A stretch of DNA of 64,000 nt, taken from assembly GCA_036389485.1 (NCBI GenBank), contig DASVPR010000029.1, forward strand, positions 43,214-107,213, given 5' to 3'. The translations under genes were made by a program, and so were the position numbers. Shown here piece after piece: positions 19,127 through 26,971 of the stretch (position 1 is the stretch's first letter; each line of letters opens with the position of its first letter). A model generated the notes under the pieces. The model was not told where the DNA came from. It searched no databases and was given only the letters and a program-made list of their open reading frames with translations. This DNA comes from CADCVT01 sp036389485 (GTDB taxonomy: Bacteria; Actinomycetota; Thermoleophilia; Solirubrobacterales; Solirubrobacteraceae).

Positions 19127-19369
19127 ATGCAGACCGAGCGTACCCCCGCGGCCGAGGACGACGCCGCCGACACGGCGATCCTTACCCTGCTTCTCTGTGA
19201 CGACCATCAGCACCCGTGGGCCGACGAGGAGGTGGCTCGCGAGATCGGCGACGATCTCACGGTAACCGATGCGCTGGCGCGCCTGCGGAGCACCGGCCTC
19301 GTGCATCGGCACGCCGGTTTCGTGTTCCCGACGCGCGCGGCGCAGCGCGCATCGCAGCTCATGCGCTAG
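19127..19369 (+). CDS. Small winged-helix DNA-binding protein
   Basis: An 80-residue protein. It has an acidic N-terminus, a helix LLLCDDHQHPW, then a helix-turn-helix DEEVAREIGDDLTVTDALARLRSTGLV and a short wing HRHAGFVFPTRAA. The layout resembles the minimal winged helix of MarR/PadR-like regulators. ATG 19127 is preceded by AGGAGAG with good spacing. It is the leftmost gene of the element, so it may control excision or cargo genes; this is inference. The following 260 bp (19370-19630) contain no recognised gene. Confidence 0.7.
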   Translation: MQTERTPAAEDDAADTAILTLLLCDDHQHPWADEEVAREIGDDLTVTDALARLRSTGLVHRHAGFVFPTRAAQRASQLMR

Positions 19370-19630
19370 CCCGCTTATCGCCCGTTGCCGCGGGCGGTCA
19401 CCCCAGGCGCCGGTAGTAGAAGCGCGCTTCGGGGGCCAGACGTCCTGCGGCAAACGCAGCCACCTCCCGACCGGATCGTCTCGGCAGTCTCACATCCCGA
19501 CGGCTGAGCTCGCGGCTCCGGGGCGGGCCCTCGGGCACTCTGGTCGCGATTTTGCGAGGGAGACCCGACGGCGAGCGCAGCCCCGCGCCGGCCGGACGCC
19601 TGCCGTGAAGACCGGACTCCAAGGCGCAGA

Positions 19631-22090
19631 TTACGGATCCGGCTGCTGTGCCGCGCGCGTCTGAGCTTCCGCGATGAGCTGCTCGTCGAAGCTGTGCGTC
19701 CCCGCCAGCCACTTGATCGCGTCGGGGAGCTGGCGACGATAGGCCGCTTCCCGCTCGACGTAGACCGCTGGCGGAAGCTGCGCCCACTCGAGAGGGTTGG
19801 TTCCAACCGCCCAGAACACCGATGGCTCGAACAGCTGTTCGCCAGCGAGGCAGAACCGGGGAACCTCTGGCAGCTTCCGCTGGCTCTCGGCCCAGACGGG
19901 CGGGCAGTTGCGCGCAAGGTCGCTCGTCGCGAGAAACGTCCACGGGGAATTTAGGCGAGAGCCGAGGGCCTCGAGCTTCGCAACCTCGCCTCCCGTTAGA
20001 CCCGCGCCGTTACGTTTGCATTCGCCGACGACAAGCGACCCGTCGAGGAGTAAGAGGACAAGGTCGGCTTCGCCGATCCGTTCCCCGTTATCGCGCTCGT
20101 AGAAGTCCACCCCGGGGTACATGCCGTAGATCAGGCTGGCCCGGTCGAAATGCGGCTCGAAGAGCCGCGCGAAGTAGCGCATCGCGTAGAGGTGGACGAG
20201 GGCGTCATGCTCAAGAACGCGCAGCAGCGTCTCGCTTCCGCGGTAGCGGAACGTGAGCTGGCTCGGACTGAATGGTCTTTGCATTGCGCGGCCGCAACCT
20301 CGACAAACCATCGGAGGCGAGAGCTCGCCCATCGCACGCCACGCCCTCGCGTTGCAGTGCTCGCACGTCGTGTCGACACCGCGAACGATGATCCCGCAGG
20401 GCTCGGCCCAAGCAAGCCACGCGTTGGCGGGCTCGCGCCCGAGGAGGTTCACGAGCGTGCTGTGGTCGATCGTGTGCTGCTCATGATCACTCGGCGTAGC
20501 GGCAATCTGCTCGATGCCCGCCTCGAGCTTCGCAAGGGCTTCGACGTCATCACCCGCAAGGCTGCGCGCGATCTTCTGCACCTTGTCCCGGAACCAGGTC
20601 ATTCCCGCCCGCTCGCCGAGTCGGTAGAGCATGCTGAGCACATCTCGCGAGAGCAGGATCTCCATCCCCGCCCATGACCTCACGTGGCGGAGGAACGCCG
20701 CGGCGGCCTGCCCGGCCGACGACGGCGCGATCCTGAGCCCGCGATCGTGCGCGACCGCCGTTAGGACGGTCCAGCCAGCCGGCCACCGGAGAGAGATCAA
20801 CCGGTCGTACTGGGCGGCAGGGTGTTCGAAGCCGCCCCCGCGATACGTCGCCTCGAACCCGTAGTCGAGATCGAGGGCTGGCAGCGGTGGGAGCCTCCGA
20901 TCGCGCCTCGAAAACCGGATGACTGCGCTCGGGCGATGAAACCGGCCGGGGTGCCGAGCGAGCTCCGACCGGTCCTCGGCATCCCAGCCCGGCACTTCGG
21001 CATGCCCGCCACGGAACGCGACCAGCTCCGAACTTAGCCGTACCGGGCGGTCCGCCACCCGCAGGACGTCCCCGAACTCGACAACCTCCCAGCCGCCGTT
21101 CGACGCCGAGGCGATCTCCTCCAGGCGCGAACGCGCAACGCTGGTGCTCAGCAGCGCCATCCTGGTGGTCCGCAGGCCCCACATCGTCTGCGCGAACTGC
21201 GCGGTCCAGCTGTCAAGGATCGCCGCGGCCCCCTCGCCGTCCGGGAGCGCTAGCGGCAAGCCCTGCGGAAGGCCGTTCGCTGCACGCAAGTTCCAGATCG
21301 CGCAAAGGTCGCTCACGCTCCCCGGGCTGTAGACGACAGCTACGTTGGGACCTAGCTCCTGCGCCAGTTCCGCTTCGCGCGGCAGCACTGCAGCGGAAGG
21401 GATGTCCGCGGCTCGGCCCGCGAGAGACGCGGCCAGCAGAACCATCGTGATCCGCGCGGGCGACCGTGTAGTCGGGTCACGCAGGCGTGCGAGGAGGTCC
21501 TCCGCGCTCGGAGCCTCAATCACCTCCCTCGAGAAGCGGAATATGTCGGCCCACTCAAGATCAGCGACGAACTCATGTGCTTGGAGCAGTCGCTCGTGCG
21601 GGCGGTCAGGGAGAGCGCCAAATGCCGCGAGATAGGCGACGTACCAGGGGTCGTCCCGTCTCGGCAGTGCATCGACGACCGCCCCCCAGTCGTCGCGGCT
21701 ATAGCGGGACGCGTAGAACGCGCTGACGAGGAACTGGTCGACGCTCCACGGCTGAACGCGTCGATCGGTGCCGCGGAACCGAAAGTCGTCGCCGCCGACA
21801 TCGCGCGTCCAGATCTCGTCGATTATCGCGCCGTCGAGCACGCGGTAGTCCGGAGGCAGTGTCTGAGCTCCGTGCGAGCACGGGACTAGTAAATGGCTCG
21901 CCCCGCCCCAGCGCTGGCAAGCGTCGGTGACGGCGCCGACGGCGTCCTCCAACGATCGCTCGTCGACCAACAGCGCATTCCGCCGTGGCATCAGCAGTCG
22001 TTGCATGGGGACAACGCCGTCCAGGCGATAGTCGTCCAGAAGTTCGTCGGGGGCGTCAGCTCGCAAGACAACGAGTATGGCCGAGCCCAA
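19631..22090 (-). CDS. Large zinc-ribbon protein with C-terminal PD-(D/E)XK nuclease-like domain
   Basis: An 819-residue cytosolic protein with no recognised full-length family. The N-terminal 570 residues are mixed alpha/beta with no clear motif. A four-Cys zinc ribbon lies at Cys576-x2-Cys579 and Cys596-x2-Cys599. The C-terminal part holds a PD-(D/E)XK pattern: Glu674, Asp676 (EADLVLLLLDG), then Glu690 and Lys692 (GECK), as in Mrr-like or Holliday-resolvase-like nucleases. Nuclease activity is inferred. The start is uncertain: TTG 22090 is the first usable codon and the frame continues further upstream. Just downstream of the membrane gene on the same strand, so likely one operon. A candidate defence effector of the element. 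Confidence 0.72.
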   Translation of the reverse strand: MGSAILVVLRADAPDELLDDYRLDGVVPMQRLLMPRRNALLVDERSLEDAVGAVTDACQRWGGASHLLVPCSHGAQTLPPDYRVLDGAIIDEIWTRDVGGDDFRFRGTDRRVQPWSVDQFLVSAFYASRYSRDDWGAVVDALPRRDDPWYVAYLAAFGALPDRPHERLLQAHEFVADLEWADIFRFSREVIEAPSAEDLLARLRDPTTRSPARITMVLLAASLAGRAADIPSAAVLPREAELAQELGPNVAVVYSPGSVSDLCAIWNLRAANGLPQGLPLALPDGEGAAAILDSWTAQFAQTMWGLRTTRMALLSTSVARSRLEEIASASNGGWEVVEFGDVLRVADRPVRLSSELVAFRGGHAEVPGWDAEDRSELARHPGRFHRPSAVIRFSRRDRRLPPLPALDLDYGFEATYRGGGFEHPAAQYDRLISLRWPAGWTVLTAVAHDRGLRIAPSSAGQAAAAFLRHVRSWAGMEILLSRDVLSMLYRLGERAGMTWFRDKVQKIARSLAGDDVEALAKLEAGIEQIAATPSDHEQHTIDHSTLVNLLGREPANAWLAWAEPCGIIVRGVDTTCEHCNARAWRAMGELSPPMVCRGCGRAMQRPFSPSQLTFRYRGSETLLRVLEHDALVHLYAMRYFARLFEPHFDRASLIYGMYPGVDFYERDNGERIGEADLVLLLLDGSLVVGECKRNGAGLTGGEVAKLEALGSRLNSPWTFLATSDLARNCPPVWAESQRKLPEVPRFCLAGEQLFEPSVFWAVGTNPLEWAQLPPAVYVEREAAYRRQLPDAIKWLAGTHSFDEQLIAEAQTRAAQQPDP

Positions 22091-22192
22091 CGCCGGCCGC
22101 CTAAGGCTCTGCGCACCTCCACTCCAGGCGCTACTGACAACTCCACGCAGGCGACCAGGTTGCGCGCCGGACTCGTGCGCGCCAACCTTGAC

Positions 22193-22828
22193 CTACGTCG
22201 CCTCGCCGGACTGGCGGGCCGGCTGGTCTGCTTGCGTCACCTCATCGAGGCCAAAGGTCCGCCTCGCGAACTCGCCAAACGTCTCGCCGACCCGCGGGTG
22301 GAACCCGAGGATGTCGGCGGCCTTGAGAACATGCTCCCCCTCCGGCACGCGCGTCTGGCCGTAGAGGTCTGTCGAGAGCACTCGCGCGGCCAATCGCAGC
22401 TCCCGTTTCCGGCGCCGCGCGCGATAGGTCATCCAACCAAGTCCTGCACCGATCGTCGTCGAAGCCGCGAAGACGGCGACACGGCCAAACGAGGCCTCGG
22501 CGCTTCCGACCCCCGAAGCCTGCAACGCAGACGAAACCAGTTGTAGAAGGAAGCCGAAGCCGAGGAGCGCCAACCCGGTTTCGGCAGCGACCCGATCCCG
22601 GATCTTGTCGACGTACGCCATCTCGACGCCGAGGAACGTGCCCGCCCGGCTGATCTCCTGGACCGAGCTCAGGAGCCCTCGCGACAGGACATATGCGCCG
22701 ACGATGTCGATGCCGAGCCCGAGCCCAGCGACATCTTCAACGCCGACCGGGAGGCGCACACAAGGAAGGTAGTCGGCATCAAGACCGAGCACGTGTCGGC
22801 GCGTGGAGAGAATCTCAAACCGAGCCAT
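22193..22828 (-). CDS. Membrane protein with three predicted helices (element cargo)
   Basis: Unrecognised 211-residue protein. A short cytosolic or periplasmic head (1-30) is followed by a Gly-rich hydrophobic stretch (VEDVAGLGLGIDIVGAYVL), a second helix (LALLGFGFLLQLVSSALQ) and a third (VAVFAASTTIGAGLGWMTY). A basic RARRRKRE stop-transfer and a hydrophilic C-terminal tail of about 65 residues (LKAADILGFHPRVGETFGEFARRTFG) come last. ATG 22828 is chosen as the first Met; no strong ribosome site is seen. It is transcribed toward the nuclease-like gene and away from the protease gene. Placement suggests a membrane partner for the large protein, but no function is known. Confidence 0.7.
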   Translation of the reverse strand: MARFEILSTRRHVLGLDADYLPCVRLPVGVEDVAGLGLGIDIVGAYVLSRGLLSSVQEISRAGTFLGVEMAYVDKIRDRVAAETGLALLGFGFLLQLVSSALQASGVGSAEASFGRVAVFAASTTIGAGLGWMTYRARRRKRELRLAARVLSTDLYGQTRVPEGEHVLKAADILGFHPRVGETFGEFARRTFGLDEVTQADQPARQSGEAT

Positions 22829-22891
22829 CGCGGAAGTGCGGATCCATGGCGGTGTTTGCTGCGATCAGCCGGTCAGCGCAATAATTGCCGA

Positions 22892-23086
22892 GTGCCCGAC
22901 GAAGCAGATCCCCTCGCCGTACCGACGTCCGAGCTGCAGGGACCGAACGAGTTGCTTGCCGCCGCCATACCCGCGTACGAGCGATACCTCGAGATCGCGG
23001 AGATCTCGCGAATTCCGATGCACGATGACGCGTTGGTCGCACCACCTGTTCCGGGTCCAGTCGGGCTCGTCGTATGGCGTACCTGA
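22892..23086 (+). CDS. 64-residue protein preceding the SDH-type protease
   Basis: A short gene starting at GTG 22892 with the product MPDEADPLAVPTSELQ..., a hydrophilic N-terminus and a helix AAAIPAYERYLEIAEISR. AATAAT lies 6 nt upstream of the GTG, matching the leaderless pattern elsewhere in the window. The stop is 3 nt before the protease start, so the two are cotranscribed. It may be an adaptor or regulator of the protease. No family is recognised. Confidence 0.55.
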   Translation: MPDEADPLAVPTSELQGPNELLAAAIPAYERYLEIAEISRIPMHDDALVAPPVPGPVGLVVWRT

Positions 23087-23089
23087 CGC

Positions 23090-24106
23090 GTGCCCTCGTG
23101 GAATGAACTCCTAGACGCCTTCAGCCGCCAACCGAACGGCGGCGCTTGGCTTCAAGCGGAAACCATCGCTCAGCTTGAGCGGGTGTCGACATTGAGCGAT
23201 GGACGAAACGTCGTCCTTTACGGCTCTGCGTTCTTGCAAAAGCCGCAGGCGCCGCCCGACCGGATCTCGCTCGTGCACGACGACCTCAACGGCCTAATGA
23301 GCGCGATCTACGGGATGGATTGGTCAAGAGGGCTGACGCTGATCCTGCACACGCCCGGGGGGGTGACGAACGCGGCGGAGACGATCGTCGCCTACCTTCG
23401 CAGCAAGTTCAGCGACATCGATGTCGTCGTGCCGACGCTCGCGATGTCTGCAGGGACCATGATTGCGCTGGCGAGCGACAGCATCGTCATGGGGAAGCAG
23501 AGCCAGCTCGGCCCGATCGACCCGCAGATGCCAATCGCTGGACGCTCTGTTTCGGCGCGAGCCGTGGTTGAGCAGTTCGGCCAGGCTCACGGCGACATCC
23601 TCAGCAACCCCCAGGCCGCTCACGTCTGGGCCCCCATCCTCGCCTCCCTCGGCCCCGCGCTATTACAGGAGGCGCAGAACGCCCTCGCGTACTCCGAAGA
23701 GATGGTCGCGCGCTGGTTGTCGTCCGGGATGCTAAAGGACGCTGCTGAGCCTGAAAAGGAGGCGCAGCGCGTCGCACGGCACTTCAATGACGCGCAAACC
23801 CACAAGAGCCACGGTCGTCGTATCGACCGGGACGAAGCGCGCGCTCACGGGGTGCTCGTGAACGATCTCGAAGACTCGCAGGACCTCCAGGACGCCGTAC
23901 TAACCGCGTACCACTTAATGAACCTGGGCCATGACCACGGGCCCGCGACGAAGATCATCGCGACTAGCCATGGGCGGACCTGGATTAAGAACTGGATGAG
24001 CCACGAGTATCTGGAGCTCCAGTCTCCACAGCCGCCGCCGGGCGGCGTACCACAGGCGCCGCAACAGCAGAACCGGGCACAGCGACGGGCGCAGAAGAAG
24101 CGGTAG
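23090..24106 (+). CDS. SDH/ClpP-fold serine protease
   Basis: A 338-residue member of the serine dehydrogenase proteinase (SDH_sah) group, which shares the ClpP/SppA crotonase-like fold. Visible features are the oxyanion region LILHTPGGVTNAAETIV (Gly90-Gly91), the nucleophile Ser120 in TLAMSAGTMIALASDSIVM, and QLGPIDPQ after it. A Pro/Gln-rich and basic C-terminal tail follows. There is no signal peptide; the family is often membrane-associated or cytosolic. GTG 23090 lies 3 nt after the 64-residue gene. It is divergent from the membrane and nuclease-like genes. Proteolytic activity is inferred from motifs; the target is unknown. Confidence 0.85.
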   Translation: MPSWNELLDAFSRQPNGGAWLQAETIAQLERVSTLSDGRNVVLYGSAFLQKPQAPPDRISLVHDDLNGLMSAIYGMDWSRGLTLILHTPGGVTNAAETIVAYLRSKFSDIDVVVPTLAMSAGTMIALASDSIVMGKQSQLGPIDPQMPIAGRSVSARAVVEQFGQAHGDILSNPQAAHVWAPILASLGPALLQEAQNALAYSEEMVARWLSSGMLKDAAEPEKEAQRVARHFNDAQTHKSHGRRIDRDEARAHGVLVNDLEDSQDLQDAVLTAYHLMNLGHDHGPATKIIATSHGRTWIKNWMSHEYLELQSPQPPPGGVPQAPQQQNRAQRRAQKKR

Positions 24107-24423
24107 AGCGCCAGCTGCAACGACGGGAGTAGCGCGTGCGAGCCAGTTCTACCTCGCCGGACGTTGCAGCTCGGCGCGCCGTGTCAAAGCGTGGCGCGTT
24201 CAGCAGGGCGTTCAACAGGCGCGCGGGGCCGGCTGCCGCTCGGTTCCGTTGCTGCTGGCGATCCGGTGGCCTCCGCGTGCCTGACCACCCACTCACACCG
24301 TGAACAAGTTCAGTTGTGTGATCGGGTGGTCAGGCCCGCTCCGGCCAAGGAGGACGAGGGGCCGGGCCGAGCGGCAGCCGGCAGAGGCGTTGATGATGCT
24401 CGGGATGAACAGCATGGGCGTGG
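24107..24423. other. Non-coding stretch with short tandem motif
   Basis: A 317-bp gap between protease and replication-relaxation-like gene. It contains a pair of adjacent GCGTTCANCAGG motifs (around 24195-24220) but no recognised gene. It could include the element's origin or transfer region; there is no direct evidence. Confidence 0.4.
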
Positions 24424-25209
24424 GTGGCGGTCATGATCGGGGTGTGGGACCGGCTCGATGTCGTGGAGCCCGGGTTGCTGGGGCGGTGCTGGTGGGAGGT
24501 CGACGAGGCGCGGCGGGACGTCGAGGTGCTCGCGTGGGTCGGTCGGTTCAGGTTCGTCACGCCGCAGGCGATCAGCGAGCGGTTCGGGGTTTCGTGGCAG
24601 CGGGCGAACGCGCGGGTGCGGCGGCTGGAGCGGCTCGGGCTCGTCGGCTGCGAACGTGCGCATGTCTCACAGCCGCGGGCGGTGTTCTTGACCGGGCGCG
24701 GGCACGAGCTGCTTGGTTGGCCCCGACGGCGGGCGCCGCGGGCGCAGGTGCAGCGCGAGCATGAGGCCGCGATCGTCTGGCTGGTCACGCGGCTGGAGCG
24801 CGAGGCGGCGGAGACCGTGCGGGTGCTGACCGAGCGGGAATGTCGCCGGTTTGAGGCGGACGGCGACGAGCGCTACAGCGTCGACGTCGGCTCGGCGGAC
24901 GGGTTTCGTCGACGCTGGCCTGATGTGGTCGTCGAGATCGGAGGTGCGCGGCGCGCGATCGAGGTCGAGTTCGCGGCGAAGGGATCGGCCCGCCTGGCCG
25001 CCATCGTCGCCGCTTACGAGCAGAGCGGGTACCGGGAAGTCTTGGTCTTCGTGCGGAGCGCGGCGCTCGGACGACGGATCGCAGCGCTTTGCGCGCGTGC
25101 GGACGATCCTCTCGCGCGCTTCGGCGCGCAGCGCTGCGTCGTGGTGTTGCCGTGGCCGGGGCTTCCGGCTGACTCGCAGCGGCGGCTGGCGTGGTCCCTC
25201 GCCGGCTAG
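24424..25209 (+). CDS. Replication-relaxation-like protein (winged helix plus nuclease-like domain)
   Basis: A 261-residue protein of the type carried by many actinobacterial integrative elements. The N-terminal winged helix reads FVTPQAISERFGVSWQRANARVRRLERLGLV (about 40-70). The C-terminal half has an endonuclease-like core: RWPDVVVEIGG with Asp, then AIEVEFAAKG with Glu and Lys, a D-ExE/K-like pattern. Such proteins are implicated in plasmid or element replication and mobilisation. The start is GTG 24424 or ATG 24433; neither has a strong ribosome site. It lies upstream of the excisionase-like gene. Confidence 0.7.
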   Translation: MAVMIGVWDRLDVVEPGLLGRCWWEVDEARRDVEVLAWVGRFRFVTPQAISERFGVSWQRANARVRRLERLGLVGCERAHVSQPRAVFLTGRGHELLGWPRRRAPRAQVQREHEAAIVWLVTRLEREAAETVRVLTERECRRFEADGDERYSVDVGSADGFRRRWPDVVVEIGGARRAIEVEFAAKGSARLAAIVAAYEQSGYREVLVFVRSAALGRRIAALCARADDPLARFGAQRCVVVLPWPGLPADSQRRLAWSLAG

Positions 25210-25398
25210 GGCGCTGACGAACGGCTCGGCGAGGAGGCGGCGGCTGCGGGGGTGCCGCACTCGGCGTTCGAGGCGCATCGCCCGTCCCGTCCCGTCCGGC
25301 GCTGACGACCGAGTCACAAGGGGAGACCACGCTCTATCCGGCCGGGGGCCGGGTGGGGGCCGGAGCCGGGTTGCCGGGTCGGCCGCGCCGTACCTGGC

Positions 25399-25626
25399 GT
25401 GACCAGCGCAACTGACACCGAGTCGCCTTCGATCGAACTCGACCGCCCGTTGCTGACGGCGGAGGAGGTCGCCGCGTTGCTCGCGGTGCCGCGGTCGAGC
25501 GTCTACGAGTACGCGCGGCGGCGGAGCGACCCGCTGCCGTCGGTGCTGATCGGGCGGCACCGGCGGTTCGACCGCCGCGCCGTCGAGTGTTGGCTGACCG
25601 CGCAGCTCGCCGGCGTCACGCGCTGA
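25399..25626 (+). CDS. Excisionase-like helix-turn-helix protein
   Basis: A 75-residue protein with the MerR/Xis-type DNA-binding fold: LLTAEEVAALLAVPRSSVYEYARR, then PLPSVLIGRHRRFDRRAVECWL, the typical helix-wing-helix with an aromatic-basic wing. It likely directs integrase toward excision. GTG 25399 gives the natural N-terminus. It converges on the integrase and overlaps its 3' end by 11 bp. The 189-bp gap before it holds nothing recognised. Confidence 0.85.
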   Translation: MTSATDTESPSIELDRPLLTAEEVAALLAVPRSSVYEYARRRSDPLPSVLIGRHRRFDRRAVECWLTAQLAGVTR

Positions 25627-26770
25627 CGAGCGGCATCGGGTCCGCGAGCGCGAACGCTTCGGCGACGATCGCGGCGTCGTCGTGCTGCGGGCGGAAGTGC
25701 AGGTACCTCCTCGTCGTCTGGATGTCGGCGTGGCCCATCCATTCCTGCACGCGGACGATGTCGGCCTTCGCGATGACGCGCGTGCCGAACGTGTGACGCA
25801 GGTCGTGGAAGCGCAGCCGGCGAAGGCCGGCGCGCTGCAACGCGTCGAGGTACCGGCGGCGCAACGCGGAGCCGTCGACGTAGCTACCGAACTCGCCGAC
25901 GAACACCAGGTCGTCGTGGCCGGTGGAGGAGCCGCGGTCGGCGAGGCGCGCGAGCGCGGTGGCGACGTCGGGCGCGAGCGGGACCGCGCGGACCTTGCCG
26001 CTCTTCGGTGAGGTCAGATGGCCCATCGAGTAGCTCGCGCGGACGCGGATGGCCGCGCCGGCGAAGTCGACGTCGCGCCAGCGGAGTGCGATCAGCTCGC
26101 CGCGCCGAAGGCCGGTGAAGGCGGCGGCGAGGAAGATCACGCCGTCCTGCTCGTCAGCCGCGGCGCGTACGAGCGCCCACACCTCTTCGGGGCTGAACAC
26201 GTCGATGTCCGACTGCCGTCGCTCGCGCAGCCGCTCGACCTGCGCGGCCGGGTTGACCGCGATCCCGTAGACGCGCGCCGCGCGACGATAGATGCCGCCG
26301 ACGGCGATCATCAGTTTGTTCTTGGTGCGCGGCGAGAGCTGCAGCGTCGAGCGCCAGCGCTCGAGCTCCGAAGCCGTGATGCTCACGAGTCGGCGATCGC
26401 CGAACGCCGGGAGGAGGTGGTGCTCCAGGCCGGAGCGGTAGTCGCGCAGGGTCGTCGCCTTCACGGCCCGGTCCTCTTCCACATACCGGAGCCACTCGCG
26501 CGCGGCCTCCGCGAAGGTCACGGAGAGGTGAGCGCCAGAAGCGGCCGCGTCGTCGAGCTCCGACAGCGTCGCTCGTAGCCAGTCCTCCGCGATGCGCCGC
26601 GTGAAGAACCCCGGCGCCGCCCGACCGCGCGACGTCCACGCAGGGCCGATCCTCCGCTTGACCTGCCGCCCGCCCGGCTCGCGCCACTTCGCGTACCACT
26701 GCGGACCGCGCGCCCGCTCCACTCGGAACACGAATCCGGACGCCGTTCCGACCTGCTGCAACCGTGACAC
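25616..26770 (-). CDS. int: Tyrosine recombinase (integrase)
   Basis: Site-specific recombinase of 384 residues that integrates the element in tRNA-Lys. It has an arm-binding N-terminus (1-80), a core-binding domain (85-185; TFAEAAREWLRYVEEDRAVK) and a catalytic domain with all active residues: Arg222 (TGLRRGELIALRW), Lys256, His322-x2-Arg325 (HDLRHTFGT), His347 (MGHADIQTT) and Tyr356 (RRYLHF). GTG 26770 follows an AAGGAG ribosome site. The upstream region contains two TGGTAC repeats, so the protein may bind its own promoter. It lies immediately left of the intact tRNA-Lys, the classical position. Confidence 0.95.
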   Translation of the reverse strand: MSRLQQVGTASGFVFRVERARGPQWYAKWREPGGRQVKRRIGPAWTSRGRAAPGFFTRRIAEDWLRATLSELDDAAASGAHLSVTFAEAAREWLRYVEEDRAVKATTLRDYRSGLEHHLLPAFGDRRLVSITASELERWRSTLQLSPRTKNKLMIAVGGIYRRAARVYGIAVNPAAQVERLRERRQSDIDVFSPEEVWALVRAAADEQDGVIFLAAAFTGLRRGELIALRWRDVDFAGAAIRVRASYSMGHLTSPKSGKVRAVPLAPDVATALARLADRGSSTGHDDLVFVGEFGSYVDGSALRRRYLDALQRAGLRRLRFHDLRHTFGTRVIAKADIVRVQEWMGHADIQTTRRYLHFRPQHDDAAIVAEAFALADPMPLVSA

Positions 26771-26782
26771 CTGCGCGCTCCT

Positions 26783-26799
26783 TGGTACTCATCTGGTAC
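26783..26799 (+). repeat. Tandem TGGTAC repeats, candidate recombinase arm sites (right)
   Basis: TGGTAC occurs at 26783-26788 and 26794-26799, 11 nt apart, just upstream of the integrase start and 65 nt from attR. It mirrors the pair at 18902-18919. Confidence 0.5.
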
Positions 26800-26833
26800 C
26801 CAGACGGCTCTGCCACGGAGGGCGCGAAACGCG

Positions 26834-26858
26834 AAAGGCCCCGGCAAGCGGGGCCTTT
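26834..26858 (-). terminator. Terminator hairpin after tRNA-Lys
   Basis: AAAGGCCCC pairs with GGGGCCTTT over 9 bp around a 7-nt loop. On the minus strand it follows the tRNA-Lys 3' end by 5 nt and ends in TTTCG. It is carried by the element, so insertion re-supplied both the tRNA 3' half and a terminator. Confidence 0.75.
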
Positions 26859-26863
26859 CCGAG

Positions 26864-26936
26864 TGCCCCCGGAAGGAATCGAACCTTCAACCTTCGGATT
26901 AAGAGTCCGCTGCTCTGCCAGTTGAGCTACAGGGGC
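26864..26936 (-). tRNA. tRNA-Lys (anticodon CTT)
   Basis: A 73-nt cloverleaf: acceptor GCCCCTG with CGGGGGC and discriminator A, D arm GCTC-AACTGGCA-GAGC, anticodon loop CTCTTAA with CTT at positions 34-36, and T arm GAAGG-TTCGATT-CCTTC. CCA is not encoded. Position 27/43 is a G-A mismatch. The 3' half (26864-26906) is the attR copy supplied by the element, and the 5' half is chromosomal. Confidence 0.97.
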
Positions 26937-26971
26937 GCGGCGGGGAAGGATAGCGACGGGTCGGCCGTGCG

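Larger units (their letters stand above)
18776..26906. mobile_element. Integrated element in tRNA-Lys (about 8.1 kb)
   Basis: Bounded by 43-bp direct repeats (18776-18818 and 26864-26906). The right copy is the 3' half of an intact tRNA-Lys. A tyrosine recombinase gene lies beside the intact tRNA, with an excisionase-like gene converging on it. Other contents are a winged-helix protein, a zinc-ribbon/PD-(D/E)XK protein with a membrane protein, a 64-residue protein with an SDH-type protease, and a replication-relaxation-like protein. No conjugation, capsid or terminase genes are seen, so it is better described as a small integrative mobilisable or satellite-type element than a prophage. Several cargo genes use A/T-ending codons more than the flanks. 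Confidence 0.9.
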
